DNA of 64,000 nt from GCA-2730975 sp937893275 (GTDB taxonomy: Bacteria > Verrucomicrobiota > Verrucomicrobiia > Opitutales > Seribacteraceae). Below the pieces are notes generated by a model that was not told the DNA's origin, did not search any database, and saw only the letters and a program-made list of their open reading frames with translations. The first letter of the stretch is position 1, and every line of letters begins with the position of its first letter. Positions 57,791 through 64,000 of this stretch are shown piece by piece. The translations under genes were made by a program, and so were the position numbers. Location of the stretch: positions 5,927 to 69,926 of the forward strand of contig CAXAHJ010000009.1 of NCBI GenBank assembly GCA_963968595.1, in the 5' to 3' direction.

Positions 57791-59257
57791 CTAGATTTCA
57801 AGAAGATCAATGACCAAGCGTATCATGTTGCCGGTGGCTCCCGTTTTCGGGCCGTAGGTTTTTTCTTTTTCGCCCCAAGCCGAGCCTGCGATGTCGAAAT
57901 GTACCCAAGGGGTGTCGTTCTCCACGAACTCCTTTAGAAAGGCTCCGCCCGCGATCGTGCCGGCGTTTCTATCGTTTCCGAGGTTCTTGACGTCGGCCAC
58001 CTTTGACTTCACTTCGTCGCAATATTCGTCCCAGAGTGGAAAGTCCCAGACCTTCTCTCCCGTTTTGGCTGAAGATGCCTTTACTTTGCTGATTAATTCT
58101 TCGTCAGTTCCCATGATGCCGGTGGTATGGTGACCGAGGGCGACCAAAACCGCCCCCGTAAGGGTTGCGAAATCCAAGGCGTATTCGAGTTCGTGCTTCC
58201 TGGTTACGTAACTTAGGGCGTCAGCCAAGATCAAGCGCCCCTCGGCATCGGTGTTAAGCACCTCGATCGTTTTACCGTTATAGGCCTTTAGAATATCTCC
58301 GGGTTTGAAAGCTTTGGCTCCAAGTAGATTTTCCGTTGAGGGAATAACGCCGATTAGATTCAAGGCGGGTTTCAGTATGGAGACCGCTTGCATGACTCCC
58401 AGCACTACGGCGGATCCGCACATATCGAACTTCATCTCATCCATTTTCCCAGAGGGCTTGATAGAGATGCCTCCGCTGTCGAAAGTGAGACCCTTGCCCA
58501 CTAGGGCGATTGGTTTTTGATTTTCGGGACCGCCCCTGTATTCAAGGGTGATGAACTTGGGAGGTTCGTCACTTCCTTGGGCAACGGCAGCCAAAGCGCC
58601 CATTCCTTGTTCAACGATTTCCTGCCGGTCGAAGATGGTTACGTTCATGCCGCATTTCGCACCAATCCTCTGCGCTTCCTCGGCCAGTCGGGTGGGGGTG
58701 GCCACGTTTGCCGGGTGATTCCCAAGATCCCGAGCAAGGCAAACTCCGTTTGCTATGATTGCTCCCTTCGACAGCCCGGTCTCATCTCCTCCCAATACGG
58801 TGACATCCTCCAAGTCGGGACCGTCTTCGTCGCCGGTCCGATAAGAGTTGAAGCGATAACTGCCCAAGACGAGTCCTTCTGCCAGGGCTTGGCAATCCAG
58901 TTCCTCTGAACAAGTGCACAAGCATTCCACGGTGAGTGAAGTTACTTTCATCGCCAAAGCCGTTTTGGCAATGGATCCGCCCGCCTTGCGAATGGCTTCG
59001 GAGTCAAAATCCTCTTTTTTGCCTAAGCCCATAACAAGAACTATTCGTTCGTCGTCATAAAAAGTTCGGCTTTCGCCCTGTTTGCCCGTCAGGTCGTCCA
59101 AGCGGACGGCCTTTGAAATGACGCCAGCGAGATGCTCGTCGATCGTTTGTCCCAGTGGCGTCAGTTCTTGGTTCTGGAAGATTCCGACGGCTAGGAGTTG
59201 GGCCTTGGATTCAGACCAACCTTGTTCTGTGTTTTGTATTTGTGACAGGTATGACAT
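57791..59257 (-). CDS. pepA: Leucyl aminopeptidase, M17 family
   Basis: This 488-residue cytosolic enzyme has the complete M17 C-terminal domain. Lys and Asp ligands occur in LVGKGLTFDSGGISIKPS, the following Asp in MKFDMCGSAVVLGVM, and the signature is VLNTDAEGRLILADALSYV. The C-terminal part reads FATLTGAVLVALGHHTTGI. The N-terminal macro-like domain (about 1-165) is more variable, as usual. It removes N-terminal amino acids with broad specificity and uses two metal ions. The length is typical (about 480-500). It is monocistronic as far as can be seen: 103 bp to the histidine-rich gene start upstream of that unit, and divergent from the esterase at 59375. Confidence 0.95.
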   Translation of the reverse strand: MSYLSQIQNTEQGWSESKAQLLAVGIFQNQELTPLGQTIDEHLAGVISKAVRLDDLTGKQGESRTFYDDERIVLVMGLGKKEDFDSEAIRKAGGSIAKTALAMKVTSLTVECLCTCSEELDCQALAEGLVLGSYRFNSYRTGDEDGPDLEDVTVLGGDETGLSKGAIIANGVCLARDLGNHPANVATPTRLAEEAQRIGAKCGMNVTIFDRQEIVEQGMGALAAVAQGSDEPPKFITLEYRGGPENQKPIALVGKGLTFDSGGISIKPSGKMDEMKFDMCGSAVVLGVMQAVSILKPALNLIGVIPSTENLLGAKAFKPGDILKAYNGKTIEVLNTDAEGRLILADALSYVTRKHELEYALDFATLTGAVLVALGHHTTGIMGTDEELISKVKASSAKTGEKVWDFPLWDEYCDEVKSKVADVKNLGNDRNAGTIAGGAFLKEFVENDTPWVHFDIAGSAWGEKEKTYGPKTGATGNMIRLVIDLLEI

Positions 59258-59374
59258 GATTGGGTCGGACTTTGGAGTAATGTACTCGAAGGGAAAGCGT
59301 AAAAGCGCCTAAAACCTTAAGAGACTTCGTTTTCTTGCCTCGTCAAGTCGTCATTGAAGTGCATCAATACCGTC

Positions 59375-61042
59375 ATGAGCTCAGTCCACCTACTCTTCGT
59401 TTCTTTCTTGTTAATTGGAATGAATTCTCATGCCGGGGTTCGTTTGCCAAACCTGTTCGGGGACCATATGATCTTGCAGGCGGGCAAGGAGGTTCCCGTC
59501 TGGGGTTGGGGAACTCCTCGCGAGGAGGTGACGGTTAGTTTTGCGGGACATTCCGTTATGGTAGAGGTGGACGCGAAAGGTGAATGGTCAACCAAGTTGC
59601 CCGCGATCAAGAAGAGCTTTGATGGGCGTGAGTTGATGGTGTCGAGCAAGAGTGGAAGGCGAACCCTTCAGGACGTTCTGGTGGGCGAGGTCTGGGTCTG
59701 TGGTGGCCAGAGTAACATGGAATGGACACTTCGTTCTACCCGAGACGCCGATCTCGAAATGCTTTCCGTTAACCATCCGGAAATTCGTTTCATTCGTTTG
59801 CCCAAGATAGCTCGTTTCGAGCCACAGGCCGACTTCCCCGTGGAGAACCCTACGAAACCGGAGGGGAATTGGCGCCTGTGTGCTCCCGAGCAAGCTGAAA
59901 ACTGTACGGCGGTCGGCTATTACTTCGCTCGTCGTTTGAGGCGCGTGTTGGACTCGCCCGTTGGACTGATTGACATCTCGTGGGGCGGCACCATGGCTCA
60001 ACATTGGGCGACAAAGGAAACCCTCAGGCCGATCCCTGCCATGAAGCCTTATTTTGATAAGTTCGAAACGGCTCGTAACGATTGGATTTCCGGAGGACGG
60101 GAGGAAGGAGCCAAAAAGCGTTACGCGGCCGATCTCAAGAACTGGGAGAAGGTCCGAGCCGAGGCCGAGGCCAAGGGAGAGCGTGAGCCCCGTCGACCGA
60201 ACTCCAAGGCTTATGAGAATCCCGACGACAAAGGTCAACCCGGAGGAATGATGAACGGCATGACCATTCCCATTTCACGCGCCGCCGTGCGCGGAGTTCT
60301 TTTTTATCAGGGTGAAAACAATTCGTTCACCGTTGGTTGGAAGCCTTACTCGAGGACCTGTCCCGCAGTCATTTCAGATTGGCGCAAGGTCTTCGGTCAA
60401 CCTGACTTGCCTTTTGGCATTATCCAAATCGCCGGTTGGAGCAATCGGAGGTCCATGACCTACGATATGAACCATCACGCCAGTATTGTCAGGGAAATCC
60501 AATTCTTGACTTGGAAACGTACCAAGAACACGGGGCTTGTTGCCACTTACGATACAAATACTTCGGGCGGAATTCATCCACAACGGAAGTTGCCCGTTGG
60601 CGAACGTTCCGCTCGCTGGGCTCTGGCCGAGGTGTATGGGATGCAAGGTTATGGCAAACGCCCAATCGAGTGGCGTGGTCCCGTTTACGAATCGATGGAG
60701 GTAAAAGATGGCAAGGTCGCCGTTCGTTTCGAAAAGGATACCGCTCGAGGCTTGTTGCTCGATCAAGACGTTGAGGTTGGTTTTTACTTGGCTGGGAAAG
60801 ATCGTGAGTTTCACCACGCTCGAGCCCGCGTCGACAAAGGGGCCTATTCCGTAATTGTTTGGAGCGACGATGTCGCCGAACCCGTGGCCGTACGTTACGG
60901 TTGGTCCAACTTGCCTGCGGGTGGATTGATGAACGCCCGTGAGTTGCCGGCCTATCCGTTTCGTACGGACGATTGGCCTATGACGCCTCATCAATCGACG
61001 GGTTCCTACGATGTGAACGCCCCGGATTCTCTTAGCGAATAA
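59375..61042 (+). CDS. Sialate O-acetylesterase-like secreted protein
   Basis: The ATG at 59375 gives 555 residues with a signal peptide (MSSVHLLFVSFLLIGMNSHA); a TTG at 59354 is less likely. The start VRLPNLFGDHMILQAGKEVP and the Ig-like domain with VWGWGTPREEVTVSFAG are typical of the family. The SGNH serine is Ser113 in VWVCGGQSNMEWTL, and VRGVLFYQGENNS follows. In the usual Asp-x-His block the sequence is NTSGGIHPQRKLPVGERSA: the His remains but the Asp normally two residues before it is Gly. This may weaken or change catalysis. The family removes acetyl groups from sialic acids or other acylated sugars. The gene is followed 18 bp later by the GIY-YIG gene. Confidence 0.92.
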   Translation: MSSVHLLFVSFLLIGMNSHAGVRLPNLFGDHMILQAGKEVPVWGWGTPREEVTVSFAGHSVMVEVDAKGEWSTKLPAIKKSFDGRELMVSSKSGRRTLQDVLVGEVWVCGGQSNMEWTLRSTRDADLEMLSVNHPEIRFIRLPKIARFEPQADFPVENPTKPEGNWRLCAPEQAENCTAVGYYFARRLRRVLDSPVGLIDISWGGTMAQHWATKETLRPIPAMKPYFDKFETARNDWISGGREEGAKKRYAADLKNWEKVRAEAEAKGEREPRRPNSKAYENPDDKGQPGGMMNGMTIPISRAAVRGVLFYQGENNSFTVGWKPYSRTCPAVISDWRKVFGQPDLPFGIIQIAGWSNRRSMTYDMNHHASIVREIQFLTWKRTKNTGLVATYDTNTSGGIHPQRKLPVGERSARWALAEVYGMQGYGKRPIEWRGPVYESMEVKDGKVAVRFEKDTARGLLLDQDVEVGFYLAGKDREFHHARARVDKGAYSVIVWSDDVAEPVAVRYGWSNLPAGGLMNARELPAYPFRTDDWPMTPHQSTGSYDVNAPDSLSE

Positions 61043-61060
61043 CGCTGTTCGTTCCTTCTC

Positions 61061-61357
61061 ATGGATATGTGGTCCGTCTATTTGGTTCGTTGCAAGGACG
61101 ACAGCTTGTATGCAGGAGTTGCTCTGGATGTTGATCGTCGCTTGGAAGAACATCGCGAAGGGAAGCGCGGTGCTAAGTACCTCCGGGGTCGTGCCCCACT
61201 TGAATTAGTATTGAAGCGCGAACTTGGAGACAGAAGTCTTGCTCTCAAAGTGGAGTTGCGAATTAAGAAGCTTTCGCGAAAAGCGAAGGAAAACATGATT
61301 GAGAACCCTCAGATGATCGACGAAATCGCTCATGCCTGCCTAGAGGATGCCTCTTGA
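61061..61357 (+). CDS. GIY-YIG domain protein (UPF0213/YhbQ-like)
   Basis: This 98-residue cytosolic protein has the GIY-YIG endonuclease fold: WSVYLVRCKDDSLYAGVALD covers the two signature strands (VYL and LYAG), and DVDRRLEEHREGKRGAKYLR the helix with the conserved Arg. The end of the domain has VLKRELGDRSLALKVELRIK with the metal-binding Glu. These stand-alone small members act on DNA with damage or branched structures, but the physiological role is uncertain. It is preceded by the esterase (18 bp gap) and is probably transcribed with it, without a known link. Confidence 0.9.
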   Translation: MDMWSVYLVRCKDDSLYAGVALDVDRRLEEHREGKRGAKYLRGRAPLELVLKRELGDRSLALKVELRIKKLSRKAKENMIENPQMIDEIAHACLEDAS

Positions 61358-61471
61358 AGGGCATTGGAAATTCTTTCTTCATGGACGGTTTTTCTCTTGC
61401 CGATTCGTTTCGCCGACAAGTAAGTTTCCTACCTTTCACCCTTTCTTCAAAACTCCATAATCAATACAACC

Positions 61472-62860
61472 ATGGCTAAGAGCTACGTTCATACTACTCA
61501 TTACTCGCGCCGCGCATTCTTGGGAGCTTCCGCTTCCTCGGCATTCGCCTTTACTTTTCTCCCCAGTCGCGTCTTTGGCGCCAACGACCGTCTCCAGATT
61601 GCAGGCATCGGCGTAGGTGGAAAAGGCAAGAGCGACTTTGACCATGCTTCCGGTCACGGCGACGTCGTCGCAGCTTGCGACGTTGACTCCCGTCGTCTGG
61701 ATGTATCGCTGCGCAAGCATCCTTCCGCCGCCAAGTTCAGCGATTACCGCGACATGCTCGATAAGCACGGGGACAAGATTGATGCCCTCAACGTCAGCAC
61801 CCCCGACCATCACCATGCTCCCGCCGCCATGCGCGCCATGGAGCTAGGTATCCACGTTTACGTGCAAAAGCCGCTTAGTCACACTGTCTGGGAAGCTCGC
61901 CAAATGCGCTTGTTGGCCAAGAAAAACAAGATTTGCACGCAGATGGGCAATCAAGGCACAGCCGAGAACGGTCTTCGAGCCGGTGCGGAGTTCGTGCAAA
62001 AAGGTGGTCTAGGCAAAGTGAAGGACGTGTATGTCTGGACGAATCGTCCCGTGTGGCCTCAGGCTCCTGGTGTTACGGAGCGATTCAAGGAAACGCCCCC
62101 GGTTCCGGAACACATTGATTGGGATTCTTTTATCGGACCTGCTCCCATGCGTCCCTACCACCCGAACTACACCCCCTTCAAATGGCGCGGTTGGTGGGAT
62201 TACGGAACGGGAGCCCTCGGCGACATGGCCTGCCACACGGCCAACCTCGCCTACATGGCCTGTCAATTGACCCAGCCCAACGAGATCGAAGACGCCGGCA
62301 CTGGTCCGATCAACTCCGAGACCTATCCGGCTTGGGCCACTATCAATATGAAGTTTCCCGCCGCGAATGATCGCGGTCCCATCGACTTCCATTGGTATGA
62401 GGGCAAGGTTGATCTTAAGAAGAAGAATTTGCCCCCCATGGATTTGTTCCATGGTGAAAAGCCCACTAACAGCGGTTCCATAATCGTTGGAGACAAGGGT
62501 ATTCTTTATTCTCCAAACGACTACGGCTCTCGCTGGAAAGTGTATGCCGATGGCAAGTGGAAGAATTCCAACGAGGTCGACATGCCCAAACCTTACATCC
62601 CGCGCAACGGTCGTGGAGATGGTGGAATGAAGGAAGAATGGGTAAAGGCCATCCGTGAAGGCAAGCCTGAGATCGCCATGTCCAACTTCGAGTACTCCGC
62701 CAACCTTACCGAGGCTATCCTCCTCGGTAATCTTGCCATGCGGGCCGGAGGCAAGTTCTCTTGGGATGCCGACAAACTCAAGGCAGGAAGTAAAGAGGCC
62801 CAGCAGTACGTCTCCAAAAAGTACAGAAAAGGCTGGGAAGTGGTCGGGGTTTCATCCTAG
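61472..62860 (+). CDS. Tat-exported Gfo/Idh/MocA-family oxidoreductase
   Basis: The 462 residues start with a twin-arginine signal (YSRRAFLGASASSAFAFTF; Arg13-Arg14). The NAD(P)-binding motif is LQIAGIGVGGKGKSDFD. Next come DVVAACDVDSRRLDVSLRK and the family block DALNVSTPDHHHAPAAM, then GIHVYVQKPLSHTVWEARQM, where the Lys of QKPL is the catalytic residue. GMGN-like sequence appears as CTQMGNQGTAENGLRAG. The C-terminal domain has WDYGTGALGDMACHTANLAYM with the His of the active site. Exported members of this family act on glycans and carry bound NAD, for example alpha-N-acetylgalactosaminidase-type or 3-keto-forming enzymes. In the present context it could create 3-keto sugars for the DUF1080 proteins; this is inference. 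Confidence 0.93.
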   Translation: MAKSYVHTTHYSRRAFLGASASSAFAFTFLPSRVFGANDRLQIAGIGVGGKGKSDFDHASGHGDVVAACDVDSRRLDVSLRKHPSAAKFSDYRDMLDKHGDKIDALNVSTPDHHHAPAAMRAMELGIHVYVQKPLSHTVWEARQMRLLAKKNKICTQMGNQGTAENGLRAGAEFVQKGGLGKVKDVYVWTNRPVWPQAPGVTERFKETPPVPEHIDWDSFIGPAPMRPYHPNYTPFKWRGWWDYGTGALGDMACHTANLAYMACQLTQPNEIEDAGTGPINSETYPAWATINMKFPAANDRGPIDFHWYEGKVDLKKKNLPPMDLFHGEKPTNSGSIIVGDKGILYSPNDYGSRWKVYADGKWKNSNEVDMPKPYIPRNGRGDGGMKEEWVKAIREGKPEIAMSNFEYSANLTEAILLGNLAMRAGGKFSWDADKLKAGSKEAQQYVSKKYRKGWEVVGVSS

Positions 62861-62907
62861 GCTAATTCAGTTTTGTTGCGGCTTTCATGCCGCAAGTTTT
62901 TCAACAG

Positions 62908-62931
62908 ACGCCCTCCTTCGCCGGAGGGCGT
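62908..62931 (+). terminator. Rho-independent terminator of the oxidoreductase gene
   Basis: ACGCCCTCC and GGAGGGCGT form a 9-bp perfect stem around a 6-base loop (TTCGCC), 47 bp after the stop codon at 62860. The T-run behind it is weak (TCGTGTTTA), but the stem is very stable and the position fits. Confidence 0.72.
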
Positions 62932-62980
62932 TCGTGTTTACTAGGATGCCTTCTTCATTATGAGGTTTCCGTCCCAATTT

Positions 62981-63088
62981 GTCATTACGAGGAGTGGAAC
63001 GACAAAGCAATCCAACCGAATAGTCAGGAAAACAGCAAGGGTTGAACTGGATTGCCGCGTCAGCCCTTTGGGCTTCCTCGCAATGACA
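62981..63088. repeat. Palindromic dispersed repeat, diverged copy
   Basis: The copy begins GTCATTACGAGGAGTGG and ends GGCTTCCTCGCAATGAC. It has the inner motifs AAGCAATCCAA (left, changed from GGCAATCCAG) and CTGGATTGCCGCGTC (right). Compared with the copies at 22214, 22408 and 23286 the left end is mutated and the middle differs completely. It is about 40 kb from the others, so the family is dispersed in the chromosome. Confidence 0.82.
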
Positions 63089-63139
63089 ATCGAGTGTTGT
63101 TCCGGATTACCCAAAATTTAATGCTGTCTTTCCAAAAGA

Positions 63140-63171
63140 AAAAGGCGACCCGCTCACGCAGATCGCCTTTT
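63140..63171 (-). terminator. Rho-independent terminator of the outer-membrane protein gene
   Basis: AAAAGGCGA and TCGCCTTTT form a 9-bp stem with a loop of 14 bases. On the minus strand it is followed by a T-rich run (TTTTTCTTTT), 33 bp after the stop of the gene ending at 63204. This is a good match to the standard form. Confidence 0.85.
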
Positions 63172-63203
63172 AGAAAGTTTGCGTTTAATTTTTCGCCTAG
63201 TCT

Positions 63204-64000
63204 CTAGAAGCGGAAGGTCAGGTTACCCATTACTTGTTTCCTATCGCCGATGCCGCCCTCAATGCTAAGAAGAACCTTTTCGCTTAATTCTGCTGATCCT
63301 CCGAGCAGGAAATTCCACTGTTGGACTTGCTCTAAGCGGACATCATATGAAACTGGAAGATTAATGGTAGCAGGTCCGGGGACTGTAGCGGGAAAGAGAA
63401 TGTCGCCGATTTGTTTTTCGTCAATGTCTTGGTACATTGCACCAAGCCACAGGGAACCTTTTATGGAGGCGAATTCGCCATTCACACCGATGCGCGGCGA
63501 CAGCGTGCTTGTATCGATTTCAGATGTGCTGATGTCAAGATCAGCCTGTGTGAAATTGTAGTCTATAGTCCCCCAGTACTTTCCCCATTGACCAGCCAAA
63601 ATGAGGCCAAAGCCGTAGACATTTCCGTCGTAGGAAAAAGTAAACGAGTCGGGAATGGTTACACCAGCCCCTGCCAGAGTGGCCGCAGTCACGGCGTCAA
63701 GAGCAAGACCCGAAGCTGTGTTCTCGCCATCCACCTTGCCGTAAACTCCATACACATTAAGAAACGGCAGAAGCCACGCATCCAATCGGGCGTTATAGTT
63801 GTTAAGTTCACTTTCCACATTGGTGGAAGTTGCTGTGGCGTTGATTACACCTGCACCAAGGGCAGTAGCATCTAAGCCGAACCCTATGTTTTTCGCCTTC
63901 ATGTCCTGTTCCTGCCAGTAGCCCGTTATCCCTATTCCGAAAGGCAGCGGCAAGTCGGCGTCGCCCGCCAGTTCCTTGTTCAGCGGGAGGAAGTCGGACC
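63204..64000 (-). CDS. Outer-membrane beta-barrel protein, N-terminus outside the window
   Basis: The minus strand is open from the window edge to 63204 (265 codons), so the start is missing. The visible part shows paired amphipathic strands with glycines and aromatics: FGIGITGYWQEQDM, NARLDAWLLPFLNVYGVYG, FSYDGNVYGFGLILAGQWG and YWGTIDYNFTQADLDI. It ends QVMGNLTFRF with a terminal Phe, typical of barrels inserted by the Bam complex. The first strands run SDFLPLNKELAGDADLPLPF. The sequence resembles exported porin-like proteins of PVC bacteria, but a substrate is not apparent. A good terminator follows at 63140-63171. Confidence 0.82.
   Translation of the reverse strand, partial: SDFLPLNKELAGDADLPLPFGIGITGYWQEQDMKAKNIGFGLDATALGAGVINATATSTNVESELNNYNARLDAWLLPFLNVYGVYGKVDGENTASGLALDAVTAATLAGAGVTIPDSFTFSYDGNVYGFGLILAGQWGKYWGTIDYNFTQADLDISTSEIDTSTLSPRIGVNGEFASIKGSLWLGAMYQDIDEKQIGDILFPATVPGPATINLPVSYDVRLEQVQQWNFLLGGSAELSEKVLLSIEGGIGDRKQVMGNLTFRF

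Larger units (their letters stand above)
62861..63203. other. Intergenic region with two terminators and one repeat element
   Basis: This 343-bp region has no gene. It holds a hairpin at 62908-62931 after the oxidoreductase gene, a palindromic dispersed repeat at 62981-63088 and a strong terminator at 63140-63171 belonging to the minus-strand gene that ends at 63204. Each is listed separately. Confidence 0.85.

Overview
The window looks like chromosomal DNA of a free-living, carbohydrate-degrading member of the PVC group, most likely Verrucomicrobiota. The evidence is the gene content: DUF1501, DUF1552/DUF1592-type, DUF1080 and cytochrome-plus-propeller dehydrogenase proteins, five sulfatases of the formylglycine type, Tat-secreted Gfo/Idh/MocA and NHL proteins, and a tryptophan-rich helical-repeat protein of a kind I associate with Verrucomicrobiota. 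This assignment is an inference from families; there is no rRNA or ribosomal marker here. I saw no tRNA, CRISPR array, phage or complete insertion sequence. Gene density is high, with many secreted proteins and short operons on both strands.

Layout. 0-5 kb: a partial DUF1501 protein, a cytosolic nitrilase-family amidase, a MORN-repeat protein with a CMD-family protein, a small secreted protein, a tryptophan-repeat protein and a metal-binding lipoprotein. 5-10.8 kb: a sulfatase coupled to a secreted nitrilase-domain protein, a DUF1080 protein, an O-methyltransferase-like protein and a DapA-family aldolase. 10.8-22.1 kb: an outer-membrane barrel, an HMA protein, a cytochrome/propeller fusion, a glycosyltransferase overlapping an esterase, an FG-GAP protein, and a DUF1552 plus DUF1587/1592/1588/1585 cytochrome pair. 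22.1-23.4 kb: palindromic dispersed repeats around a TPMT-family methyltransferase. 23.4-32.9 kb: a ceramidase-like/LamG protein, a large heme-binding dehydrogenase, an SGNH-DUF1080 fusion, a lipoprotein, and an operon ending in a membrane acyltransferase with an ankyrin block inserted between membrane segments. 32.9-45 kb: three sulfatases, a beta-helix/SGNH fusion, a split cytochrome plus propeller pair, and several broken genes. 45-54.3 kb: a same-strand series (NHL protein, Xaa-Pro peptidase, sulfatase, FAD oxidoreductase, dual FMN-binding/ferredoxin-like membrane protein, ApbE). 54.4-56.1 kb: an ECF sigma factor with two overlapping downstream genes. 56.4-64 kb: a histidine-rich repeat protein, leucyl aminopeptidase, a sialate O-acetylesterase-like protein, a GIY-YIG protein, a Gfo/Idh/MocA oxidoreductase and a partial outer-membrane protein.

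How it fits together. Sulfatases, a beta-helix protein with an SGNH domain, esterases, DUF1080 proteins, a Gfo/Idh/MocA enzyme and periplasmic cytochrome-linked dehydrogenases suggest extracellular breakdown and oxidation of sulfated, acylated polysaccharides. I see no SusC/SusD pair, no classical glycoside hydrolase and no sulfatase-maturing enzyme in the window, so maturation and uptake must be encoded elsewhere.

The most unusual points are the ankyrin block inside the acyltransferase (30232-31851), the ApbE/dual-FMN/4Fe-4S gene set in a sulfatase/FAD-oxidoreductase operon (45196-51787), the histidine-rich tandem-repeat protein (56455-57687), the REP-like repeat family, and a concentration of damaged genes between 31 and 42 kb.
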